Shown in pieces: positions 37,854 through 45,893 of a stretch of DNA of 64,000 nucleotides. Position 1 is the first letter of the stretch, and each line of letters begins with the position of its first letter. The position numbers and the translations under genes were made by a program. Below the pieces are notes generated by a model. That model was not told the DNA's origin and ran no database searches. It was given only the letters and a program-made list of their open reading frames with translations. The stretch covers positions 55,472-119,471 of the forward strand of contig JBILGM010000003.1 in assembly GCA_044351045.1 (NCBI GenBank). The letters run 5' to 3'. The DNA is from UBA6136 sp044351045. GTDB lineage: Bacteria > Pseudomonadota > Gammaproteobacteria > Methylococcales > Methylococcaceae.

Positions 37854-38138
37854 ATGACACACGAACAGGATCTGACTGACCTCATTGCCATTGAGGGTGA
37901 TGAGTAACTCGGCGATGTCGAATACCACGTCCGGCTGCAGCGAGCCATCAACTCCGGTTTATGGCAACTGGAAGGCAACTTTGGACGGCAGATGATGGCG
38001 GCAATCAAGACCGGCAACTGTATGCTGGGCCTGAAAAGTCAGAAGGACTACTACGGCAACACCGCACCGGCCAGAACCGATGTGAAGGCCGGAACCGCCG
38101 GCAGCTATGAATTTGTGGTCCAAACCCGGGGACTGTAA
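37854..38138 (+). pseudogene. Small conserved gene interrupted by a nonsense codon
   Basis: ATG at 37854 reads MTHEQDLTDLIAIEGDE, then TAA (37905-37907), then in the same frame LGDVEYHVRLQRAINSGLWQ, LEGNFGRQMMAAI, GNCMLG, DYYGNTAPARTDVKAGTAGSYEFV to a stop at 38138. The post-stop part is well formed and resembles a small uncharacterised proteobacterial family of about 90 residues. Either a nonsense mutation has killed it, or translation starts inside. Lies just after the helicase-linked genes. Confidence 0.5.
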
Positions 38139-38484
38139 TGGGCGGGACGGATGGCCTCGGCCGGTGAAACGCCACATTGAGCCCGGGTTAGCCATTACCC
38201 ACGTCGTTATCCCAACCCAGCGATTGCGGCCGGCATGTCTAGCCGCCGACTGACCGTAGCAGTAAGGGAAAGACTGGGCTGGGCGTTTCGTCGGTGGGCA
38301 AGGGATCAAGACACGCCGCCGCGGGCCGCGCCGAACGGGGGAATTCAGCGCCATCCGCAGCTCGTGTACCTACTTCTTCAGCCTGGACTCATGGTGAGTC
38401 AGCAGTGGGATGTCCCATGATCGCTTTGGGCAGCCGGGGGTGGAGAGGTGGTTGGCTGTCGACAGCGGGCTGACCGTCGATCAC
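38139..38484. other. Intergenic stretch, nothing recognised
   Basis: About 345 bases between the interrupted small gene and fdsD. Both strands were read without finding a gene, repeat or clear terminator. Confidence 0.45.
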
Positions 38485-38781
38485 TCAAGCCTGTGGCGGC
38501 CCGTAATAGCCCTTGCGGGCGGCATCGGTTTCACGCAGCAGGCGGGCGCCGTCGACCACGAAATCCTTCAGGTCGTCACTACCGCCTTGATCGATATGTT
38601 CCAGTAGCGCTTCTCTCATCCGCGGATCCCAATAGGTCCGGAGATGATTGCGGATGCCCTCAGCCCGCCGCGCCGGGGGGTAGGGCGCAAAGAAATCGCC
38701 GATCTGATTCGCCATGGTCAGCAGCCGGTCCAGGTCCAGCACCGTATCGCCCATCGCGCCGCTCGCTGCTGCCGCCGTCAT
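38485..38781 (-). CDS. fdsD: Formate dehydrogenase delta subunit
   Basis: 98 residues matching FdsD: DRLLTMANQIGDFFAPYPP, RNHLRTYWDPRMREALLEHI and a terminal LKDFVVDGARLL. FdsD is a small cytoplasmic protein needed for assembly or stability of soluble molybdenum formate dehydrogenases. Start overlaps the catalytic subunit stop by four bases (ATGA). Last gene of the operon. Confidence 0.92.
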   Translation of the reverse strand: MTAAAASGAMGDTVLDLDRLLTMANQIGDFFAPYPPARRAEGIRNHLRTYWDPRMREALLEHIDQGGSDDLKDFVVDGARLLRETDAARKGYYGPPQA

Positions 38782-40919
38782 GCCAGCGCCTCCTCGGGTG
38801 CGGGCGCCGTTTCGGCAGTTTTCCGGTCGGGTCCCGCCGTCAACCGGGTCACATCGACTGCCGTGACCTTATATTCGGGACAGTTGGTGGCCCAGTCGGA
38901 AAGGTCCGAGGTCAGCGTGTTGGCCTTGGATTGGGCATGGTGGAAGGTGGTATAGACGACGCCCGGGTTGACCCGTTTTGACAGCTTGACGCGCAGCTGG
39001 GTAGTGCCAAAGCGGCTAGTCACGTCGACCCAGTCGCCATCGGCCAGGCCGCGCGCCAAGGCATCCTCGGCGTGAATCTCCAGCCGGTCTTCGGGATGCC
39101 ACATCGAGTTGGCGGTGCGCCGGGTCTGCGTGCCGACGTTGTACTGGCTGAGTATGCGGCCGGTGGTCAGCAGCAGCGGGTAGCGGTCAGTGGTGCGCTC
39201 CCGGGTCGGCACGAATTCGGTCAGCATGAAAGTGCCGCGGCCGTTGGCACGCGGGAAGCGTTGCCGGTGCAGCACCTCGGTGCCTTCTGGCGCCTCCTCG
39301 TCGCAGGGCCATTGCGCCGAACCGATGCGCTCCAGCAGTTCGAAGCTCATGCCCCGATAGGCTGGCGACAGCCGGGCGATCTCGTCGAGAATCTGGCCAG
39401 CGTGGTCGTAATGGGCCGGGTAGCCCATGGCATTCATCAGCTGGACGACGATTTCCCAGTCCTGGTAGCCCGCCAGCGGCTCGACCACCTTGCGGACCCG
39501 GTTCACCCGCCGCTCGGCGCTGGTGAAGGTGCCTTCCTTTTCCAGCGAGGAGCTGCCCGGCAGAAACACGTGGGCGAACTTGGATGTTTCATTGAGGAAC
39601 AGGTCTTGCAACACCACGCATTCCATGTTGCGGAATGCGGCCATGACATGCTGCTGGTTCGGGTCGCTCTGCACCGGGTCCTCGCCCATGATGAACATGC
39701 CGCGGAAATGCCCGGTCAGCGCCGCGTCGAACATGTTCGGCAGGCGCAGGCCCGGTTCGCCATCCAGCCCGACACCCCATTCCTGCTCGAAAGAGCCGCG
39801 TACCTCGGGGTCGGTGACGAACCGATACCCGCTGAAGACATGAGGCCAGCTGCCAAGGCAGCTGCCGCCCTGCACATTCCCCTGGCCGCGCAACGGGTTT
39901 ACACCGACACCCTCGCGGCCAAGCATGCCGCAGGCCAGCGCCAGATTGCCGAGACACATGACGCCGGTCGAGCCCTGCGAATGCTCCGTGACCCCCAGCC
40001 CGTAGTAGATCGCGCTGTTCGGGCCGCCGGCATAGAGGCGGGCAGCCTGGCGGATGGCGTCCGGGTCGATGCCGGCTTGGGGGCCGATCAACTCGGGCGC
40101 GTAGCGGTCGTCGCCGACCAGCGCCATCCAGCCCTCAAATTCCTGCCACTCGCAGCGCTCGCGGACAAAGGTTTCGTTGTAAAGACGCTCGCGGACGATC
40201 ACATGGGCGATGCTGTCGAGCACGGCGACATTGGTGCCGGGCCGCAGCGGCAGGTGCACGTTGGCGCGGCAATGCGGTGATTCAACGGTCTCGGTCCGGC
40301 GCGGGTCGATGACGATCAGCCGGGCACCCTCGCGGATCCGGCGTTTCATGAGCGAGCCGAACACCGGATGCCCCTCGGTCGGGTTGGCGCCGACCACCAT
40401 GATCACGTCGGCCTGAAGGATGGAGTCGAAATGCTGACTGGCAGCGCCCCAACCGACCGTGGCCGACATACCGAACTGCGTGGGTGAGTGGCAGATGCGG
40501 GCACAGTTGTCGATGTTGTTGTTGCCGAATACCGCCCGTGCCAGTTTCTGCACCAGAAAGATTTCCTCGTTGGTGCAGCGCGAACTGGAGACGGCGCCGA
40601 TAGACTTGGGTCCGTATTGCGTCTGAATGCGGCGGAACTCGCTGGCCGTATGGCGGAAGGCCTCATCCCAAGACACCTCGCGCCATGGCTCGTCGATCGA
40701 ATTCCGAATCATCGGCGTCCGCACCCGGTCCGGATGCATGTAGTAGTCAAAGGCAAAGCGGCCCTTGACGCAGCTATGTCCATGATTAGCCTTGCCTTCC
40801 TTCCATGGAATCATACGGACGATGCGGCCCTCGCGGGTTTCGGCCTTAAAGCCGCAACCGACGCCGCAATAGGCACAGGTGGTGACGACGCTGCGATCAG
40901 GTTTAACAGGATTCGGCAT
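38778..40919 (-). CDS. Formate dehydrogenase catalytic (molybdenum) subunit
   Basis: 713 residues; oxidises formate to CO2 at a bis-MGD molybdenum centre. N-terminal 4Fe-4S motif CAYCGVGCGF..HSCVKGRFAF is present. The molybdenum ligand is a cysteine (NCARICHSPT), not selenocysteine. The C-terminal molydopterin-binding domain has GRILSQYNVGTQTRRT and the terminal TTFHHAQSKANTLTSD. It matches the C-terminal two-thirds of FdsA; the Fe-S N-terminal part is encoded by the separate upstream gene. A GGGAGAG ribosome site precedes the ATG, supporting a real split. Confidence 0.93.
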   Translation of the reverse strand: MPNPVKPDRSVVTTCAYCGVGCGFKAETREGRIVRMIPWKEGKANHGHSCVKGRFAFDYYMHPDRVRTPMIRNSIDEPWREVSWDEAFRHTASEFRRIQTQYGPKSIGAVSSSRCTNEEIFLVQKLARAVFGNNNIDNCARICHSPTQFGMSATVGWGAASQHFDSILQADVIMVVGANPTEGHPVFGSLMKRRIREGARLIVIDPRRTETVESPHCRANVHLPLRPGTNVAVLDSIAHVIVRERLYNETFVRERCEWQEFEGWMALVGDDRYAPELIGPQAGIDPDAIRQAARLYAGGPNSAIYYGLGVTEHSQGSTGVMCLGNLALACGMLGREGVGVNPLRGQGNVQGGSCLGSWPHVFSGYRFVTDPEVRGSFEQEWGVGLDGEPGLRLPNMFDAALTGHFRGMFIMGEDPVQSDPNQQHVMAAFRNMECVVLQDLFLNETSKFAHVFLPGSSSLEKEGTFTSAERRVNRVRKVVEPLAGYQDWEIVVQLMNAMGYPAHYDHAGQILDEIARLSPAYRGMSFELLERIGSAQWPCDEEAPEGTEVLHRQRFPRANGRGTFMLTEFVPTRERTTDRYPLLLTTGRILSQYNVGTQTRRTANSMWHPEDRLEIHAEDALARGLADGDWVDVTSRFGTTQLRVKLSKRVNPGVVYTTFHHAQSKANTLTSDLSDWATNCPEYKVTAVDVTRLTAGPDRKTAETAPAPEEALA

Positions 40920-41646
40920 GACGGTACTCTCCCTCGAACAGACTTTTCTCGATCAGGGCCTGCGACGGGCACGCCTGCACGCAGGCGCCACAACTGACGC
41001 ATTCGGACTCGAAGAAGGACTGATCCTGGCCGGCGACGATGCGGGACTCGAAGCCGCGGCCGTCGACGGTGAGGGCAAAGGTGCCCTGGATCTCCTCGCA
41101 GGCGCGGATGCAGCGGCTGCAGACGATGCACTTGGCCGGATCGAAAATGAAATACGGATTGGACAAATCAACCGCGCTATCCAGATGGCTGGCGCCGTTG
41201 CCAAAGGGATGCGAGCTAACGCCGCAGTGCTCCAGGGTGGTGTGGAACTCACTCCAGCCATCGGGAATATCGCCGGCGGGGAAATCGGACAGGTAGAGCT
41301 CCAGAACGCCGCGCCGCAAGGATTGTAGTTTCTCGGTTTCGGTACGCACCGCCATGCCGGGTTCGACCAAGGTGGTGCAACTGGCTGGGTAGCCCTTGCG
41401 CCCATCAATCTCCACCAGACACACTCGGCAACTCCCGAACGGCTCCAGTGTGTCGGTGGCGCACAGTTTGGGGATGCTCCGGCCCGCCAACGCGGCGGCC
41501 AGCATCACTGAACTGCCCACCGGGACGGTCACCGGCTGGTCATCGACGGTCAGCGTGACCGGCTCGCCCTCGCGCGGCGGCGTCCCGACATCCCGGTCTT
41601 CTCGAAGCTCGCGCAACTCGGCCCACATGGCGGCATCTCCTGTCAT
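40903..41646 (-). CDS. Formate dehydrogenase iron-sulfur subunit
   Basis: About 247 residues (GTG at 41649 is an alternative). A plant-type 2Fe-2S domain with CATDTLEPFGSCRVC is followed by two 4Fe-4S motifs, CIVCSRCIRACEE and CVSCGACVQACPSQAL. It corresponds to the N-terminal part of FdsA, but the His-Cys3 cluster motif of that protein is not there: only HTTLEHCGV remains. It ends by overlapping the catalytic subunit start by 17 bases in a different frame. It would carry electrons from the molybdenum centre to an acceptor encoded elsewhere. Confidence 0.88.
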   Translation of the reverse strand: MTGDAAMWAELRELREDRDVGTPPREGEPVTLTVDDQPVTVPVGSSVMLAAALAGRSIPKLCATDTLEPFGSCRVCLVEIDGRKGYPASCTTLVEPGMAVRTETEKLQSLRRGVLELYLSDFPAGDIPDGWSEFHTTLEHCGVSSHPFGNGASHLDSAVDLSNPYFIFDPAKCIVCSRCIRACEEIQGTFALTVDGRGFESRIVAGQDQSFFESECVSCGACVQACPSQALIEKSLFEGEYRHAESC

Positions 41647-41962
41647 CACCTGCCGGAAGACAGCTCCCTCCGGGCATCAATACTTGTATATGCGGCGCCG
41701 AGAGGCTACCGCGACCATTGCCTCCAGGATTGCAGTTCGGCTCAAAACAGGCCACAAACTGGGGCGACGAAACCATAGCGCTGGCCTAGAGGGTGGTCCA
41801 ATAGAATAAATTTCATAAGCCGTTCTATTTTGTTTATGAAGGCAAGGGCGGCTGATCGACCGTCAGTCCGAATCCCGGAGTCTATGGCATGAGGCGATTG
41901 CGTGGCCGACGGATCGCATGACACTGCTAATGAGGCCCGGTGCGTCCATGTATCCGCAATTT
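41647..41962. other. Upstream region of the formate dehydrogenase operon
   Basis: About 310 bases with no gene seen. It must hold the operon promoter. fdsG and fdsB, normally upstream of fdsA, are not here. Confidence 0.5.
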
Positions 41963-42216
41963 TGCAGGCTGATCAATATGGGACAATCGACCTGCCATCG
42001 GTGAGGCGCGGGCATGCAAATCGTAATTCTCGTTAAGGATAGGTCGCCTTAACCAACACCAAGTCATTCGCCTTTGGCCCCGTCATCAATCAGTCGGGAT
42101 GATGGGTGATTATGGCTTACGCAGGAAGGCCCTCAGAGATCCCCGAAATTGTCCGGCTCGGAGTGTTGACACATCGCGTGAGACGGCGCTGGCGCCGGCA
42201 ATACAGTACCCGGATG
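41963..42216 (+). pseudogene. Eroded copy of the DPGINQPG-repeat gene
   Basis: Aligns by eye with 32040-32310 including upstream DNA. Shared pieces are GATCAATRTGGGACAATCG, a diverged ATG region (ATGCAAATCGTAATTCTCG against ATGAAAATCACCACTCTCG), TCATTCGCC, CATCAATCAGYCGGGRATGAT and AGAGATCCC. Indels and stop codons prevent any long frame. The match runs through the second repeat before fading. An ancient duplicate that has decayed while the other copy stayed open. Confidence 0.72.
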
Positions 42217-42277
42217 AAGCGGTATCGGTATGGCGGAATAGCTATATTCCAGGAACCACAGTACGATTTTTTAGTAT

Positions 42278-44293
42278 ATGAGTGAAAGTCAAAAAGGACT
42301 GGGTGTTTATCGCAGAGATATTGATGGTCTCCGCGGGATTGCGGTGCTGTCGGTGGTGATTTATCACGCCTTCCCGAAATTCATAAAGGCAGGGTTTATA
42401 GGTGTTGATATATTTTTTGTAATATCCGGGTATTTGATCTCTGATATTATTTTGAGGGAGGCCTCCGCCGGGCTTTTTAGTTATTACGACTTTTATGCGA
42501 GGCGGGCCAGAAGGCTGTTTCCGGCCCTGCTTATCGTTTTGCTGGCATCTTTGGGTGTCGGTTGGCTCGTTTTATGGTCCGCGGAATATCAATCATTGGC
42601 AAAATCGATCGCTGCGGGCGCAGGGTTTGTGGCTAACCTTTTACTGTACAGTGAGGCCGGATATTTTGATCTTGCTTCCCATGAAAAACCATTGCTGCAT
42701 CTTTGGTCATTAGGTGTAGAAGAACAGTTTTATCTGGTCTGGCCGACACTACTGCTTCTGGTCAATAAATACCGGTTATTATGGTTGCCGATCCTGTTGG
42801 GGCTGGCTTCCATGGTGCTTTGTGTGATGGTGACAAGCATCCATCAGGAGGCTGCTTTTTACCTTCCGGCTTATCGGTTCTGGGAGTTTATGGTTGGGTT
42901 TGCAGTCCTCTGGCTGGGCCGTTATGGCTGCATGATAAGCTTGAGGCAATGGCGCACTAATGTGGGTAAATTGAACGTTAGTGCCGATGACGTTCTATCG
43001 GTTTGTGGTCTTTTATTATTGATCTTTTCGTATGTGATCATTGACCAGCGAAAACCCTTCCCCGGTTCTTTTGCAATTTTGCCAGTAGTGGCGGCGGGGT
43101 TTCTGATTCTTTCGGGTGAGAAGGCCTTGGTGAACAAGGGTCTGCTGAGTATGCGGTGGCTTGTGTATGTCGGCTTGATCAGTTACCCGCTCTATCTATG
43201 GCATTGGCCGCTTATCTCATTCGAGTATCTGATGGACTCCGGGGACCGGACCCGGGTGGTCAGTTTGGGCCTGCTTGCACTGAGTTTACTGCTAGCCGAT
43301 CTCACCTGTCGGTTTATTGAGCGGCCGGTTCGGAAGGCCAGATCCGGGAGGTTGTCGGTAGCTTTGTTTCTCGAGCTGAGTCTGGTGGGTACAGTCGGTG
43401 GCATTGTTGCGTTGAAAGACGGATTGCCCCTACGGTTGAATGCGAGTGCGGAGGATTTGCAAAAGGCAAAACAACTAGGCTGGAGTCTTTCGGGATGGGT
43501 CGATTCATGTCCCGATCGTATTCTGAAAACGGATGGAGCTGAGCTGATTTGCAAGCAGTTACCCGGAAATGCGGGTGAAGGCCGGCAAATTCTGCTGGTG
43601 GGTGACAGTCATGCCATGGCCTTCGCGGAGGCGCTTAACCAGGTCAAGGACGATACGGGCATGGGTTTTTCAGCGCAGATCATGGCAAAGGGTGGTTGCA
43701 TGCCCTTTGTTTGGGTGGAAAAACGCAACGGCAGCAACGAGTGTCAACCTTTCTACTCATCCATCTATGACTATGTGGCAGATAATAAGGCCGCCGATAC
43801 GGTAGTTCTTGTCGGTCGCTGGGCATCCAGGTTTCATGGCACGGGTTTTGGTGTGGATACCATGCGTCATGCCTTCAGGGATGTCAGAAGGGAGCAAGGG
43901 GAGAGCCAGGAGTCACTTTTCGCTCGAACCCTCCGTGAAACATTGCAGCAAGTTTATGCAAAAGGCAAAAAAATCATATTTGTCCATCAGGTGCCAGAAC
44001 TTGGGTTCAATACAAAGTCCTGTCTGCCGCGACCATTCAGTTTCAAACCCGTAAATGTGTGCAAGATTGATCGGGTTGCGGTAGAGGCAAGACAGTCCGG
44101 GTACAGATCAGCAGTGAAAAATGTGATGTCCGATTTTCCCGGAATCGTTCAAGTGGACCCAATGGATACCTTCTGTGACCGGCAATACTGCTACGCCAGA
44201 ATTGATGGGGATTATCTGTATGCCGACAACAATCACCTGTCAGATGCCGGAGCCCGGCGACTGGGGCCCGTGCTGGAGCGAGTCATCAAATAG
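42278..44293 (+). CDS. Acyltransferase with SGNH domain (OafA/OatA-like)
   Basis: 671 residues. N-terminal acyltransferase-3 domain of about ten membrane helices beginning YRRDIDGLRGIAVLSVVIYHAFP, with the conserved His (VIYHA) and FFVISGYLIS; C-terminal extracytoplasmic SGNH hydrolase domain with LLVGDSHAMAFAEAL (catalytic Ser) and DNNHLSDAGA (Asp/His). It would O-acetylate surface polysaccharide or lipopolysaccharide. Its DNA is visibly richer in A/T than the neighbours, suggesting recent transfer. The stop is followed by a convergent globin gene. Confidence 0.9.
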   Translation: MSESQKGLGVYRRDIDGLRGIAVLSVVIYHAFPKFIKAGFIGVDIFFVISGYLISDIILREASAGLFSYYDFYARRARRLFPALLIVLLASLGVGWLVLWSAEYQSLAKSIAAGAGFVANLLLYSEAGYFDLASHEKPLLHLWSLGVEEQFYLVWPTLLLLVNKYRLLWLPILLGLASMVLCVMVTSIHQEAAFYLPAYRFWEFMVGFAVLWLGRYGCMISLRQWRTNVGKLNVSADDVLSVCGLLLLIFSYVIIDQRKPFPGSFAILPVVAAGFLILSGEKALVNKGLLSMRWLVYVGLISYPLYLWHWPLISFEYLMDSGDRTRVVSLGLLALSLLLADLTCRFIERPVRKARSGRLSVALFLELSLVGTVGGIVALKDGLPLRLNASAEDLQKAKQLGWSLSGWVDSCPDRILKTDGAELICKQLPGNAGEGRQILLVGDSHAMAFAEALNQVKDDTGMGFSAQIMAKGGCMPFVWVEKRNGSNECQPFYSSIYDYVADNKAADTVVLVGRWASRFHGTGFGVDTMRHAFRDVRREQGESQESLFARTLRETLQQVYAKGKKIIFVHQVPELGFNTKSCLPRPFSFKPVNVCKIDRVAVEARQSGYRSAVKNVMSDFPGIVQVDPMDTFCDRQYCYARIDGDYLYADNNHLSDAGARRLGPVLERVIK

Positions 44294-44393
44294 TGGCGCT
44301 TTGATTGAGTGGCCGGTTGCACCGAAACTTTTGGCACCAAGTCAAGATTCTTGAGTTCTCTCATCTCGGCCATCCATGGCCTTGGGGCGTGGG

Positions 44394-44882
44394 TTATTTG
44401 CTGACAAGACTAAGGCGCACCGAATTGGATGCCTTGATGACGGCGTCGGAAAGCTCGTCGGCAATGTCCATCTGCCTCAGTGAGTCACGCAGATGATGGA
44501 AAATCACGTCGAAGTGTCGGTCCTTAAAACCCTTGTCAAAGAACTGGGCAAAAGCCTTATGCAGATCAGGAAGATCGCCGACTTCGGCATCGCCTTCTCC
44601 GCCCAGGGCCACGGTCAGGAAGGACTTGTGCTTGTCACCCTGATCGGCGCGACTGACGCCGAACATGAAGTGATTGATGCGGGGGTCTGCCATTAACTTT
44701 TCGGTGAGAATCTCGACGGCATTCTTAATGGCTTCGTCGCCGCCCAGTTGCTCTCGAAGAGATGCGGCCACTGGCTGCTCGGGTGAAGTTTTTTCGTTTT
44801 TGGCTTTTCTGGGCGCGGGCGCTTTGTCCGGCAACTGATCTACGCTTGTCTCCTCGACTTTGATTTCAGTTTCTTCGCTCAT
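44394..44882 (-). CDS. Group 1 truncated hemoglobin
   Basis: 162 residues. A 2-on-2 globin (about residues 40-160) reads LREQLGGDEAIKNAVEILTEKLMADPRINHFMFG, DKHKSFLTVALGG, and the proximal-His region DLHKAFAQFFDKGFKDRHFDVIF. Such proteins bind oxygen or NO. The first 38 residues are an unusual, highly charged, Glu/Lys/Pro-rich extension of unknown use. Convergent with the acyltransferase and upstream of the rhomboid gene. Confidence 0.85.
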   Translation of the reverse strand: MSEETEIKVEETSVDQLPDKAPAPRKAKNEKTSPEQPVAASLREQLGGDEAIKNAVEILTEKLMADPRINHFMFGVSRADQGDKHKSFLTVALGGEGDAEVGDLPDLHKAFAQFFDKGFKDRHFDVIFHHLRDSLRQMDIADELSDAVIKASNSVRLSLVSK

Positions 44883-45001
44883 CGGGTTCTCCTTGTGGGT
44901 TCTGATTATTTTTTTGCGGATGTCCGTGCGGGGGCGTATCCGGTCCAGTGGGATTTCAAGACTTCACAGCGCTGAACGTGGATCATTTTTCCAGAATTTC
45001 A

Positions 45002-45017
45002 GGGGTGGCTCCACCCC
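45002..45017 (-). terminator. GC-rich hairpin after the rhomboid gene
   Basis: GGGGTGG / CCACCCC lies just past the rhomboid stop, next to a run of eight Cs (plus strand). It lacks a T-run, so it is only a possible terminator. Confidence 0.3.
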
Positions 45018-45020
45018 CCC

Positions 45021-45776
45021 CTATTTCCAGGGTCGAGAGGGGGGGCGGCTGTGGCTAAGATGATCGGCCAATAAATCTTTTCTGACCATCGGTTTGATCA
45101 GGAGAACCCCGGCGATAAAGCCCCCGGCATGTGCCCAGAATGCCACGCCGCCCCCAGCTTCCTGCAAGGCGGGTATGCCGGACGCCAGCTGAATGAAAAA
45201 CCAGTAGCCAAGCATCGCGAAAGCAGGGACTGCAAATGTGGTTGCGTAGAAGCCGAGAAACAGGAAAGTGATGATGCGGGCATGAGGGTAGAGCCGGGCA
45301 TACCCGCCCATGACGCCGCCAATGGCACCGGATGCGCCGACCATGGGAATGGCGGCGGATGGGTTCGAAATGATTTGTGCCCCGGCGGCGGCAACCCCGC
45401 AAAGCAGGTAGAAAATCCAGAAACGGCTGGGGCCCATCGCGTCCTCGACATTGTCGCCGAATACCCAGAGGAACCACATGTTGCCGATCAGGTGGAACCA
45501 ACCGCCGTGCAGGAACATGTGCGTCACCATGCTAAATACCGAGGCGTTGGGCTCTAGTCGGCAGGCGAGACCCTCGCCCAGGGGGACAAGCGTGCCGGGT
45601 TGGGCGGTATGCAAAAGCTCGCCCGGGATGAGCCCCCAATCACAGAGTGACTGTGCCAGATGCGCGCCTTCGCCAAGGCCTTGGACGAGGGCCCAAGCGG
45701 CGGCATTGAAGGTAATGATGGACATGACGGCCACCGGAGGGCGGAGGGTCGGGTTCTCGTCGCGCAGTGGAAACAT
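45021..45776 (-). CDS. Rhomboid-family intramembrane serine protease
   Basis: 251 residues, about six to seven membrane helices. The catalytic Ser is in MVGASGAIGGVMGGY and the His in FWAHAGGFIAGVLL; HLIGNMWFLWVFGDNVED is the oxyanion-side helix. Between helices 1 and 2 is a long periplasmic loop. It cuts membrane-tethered substrates in the plane of the bilayer; the target is unknown. Alone between the globin and priA. Confidence 0.92.
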   Translation of the reverse strand: MFPLRDENPTLRPPVAVMSIITFNAAAWALVQGLGEGAHLAQSLCDWGLIPGELLHTAQPGTLVPLGEGLACRLEPNASVFSMVTHMFLHGGWFHLIGNMWFLWVFGDNVEDAMGPSRFWIFYLLCGVAAAGAQIISNPSAAIPMVGASGAIGGVMGGYARLYPHARIITFLFLGFYATTFAVPAFAMLGYWFFIQLASGIPALQEAGGGVAFWAHAGGFIAGVLLIKPMVRKDLLADHLSHSRPPSRPWK

Positions 45777-45893
45777 GGTGGCCTCGATCTGTTGGGCGGT
45801 TGCCTTGCTTGGGTGACAGGGGTCACGGAACTTCGCCGCTCATGTTACCGCGAAAGTATTTTCAGCCTCCCGGATGAGACGTCATGCGTTCGA

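Noticed and set aside
39072..40280. A 402-codon open frame antisense to the formate dehydrogenase catalytic subunit
   Set aside because: Low-complexity His/Gln/Ala-rich shadow of a conserved gene; no family features.
40903..40935. Simple frameshift splitting a fused FdsA
   Set aside because: Possible, but the second gene has its own ATG and a GGGAGAG ribosome site at correct spacing, so a true split was preferred; kept as an open question in the findings.
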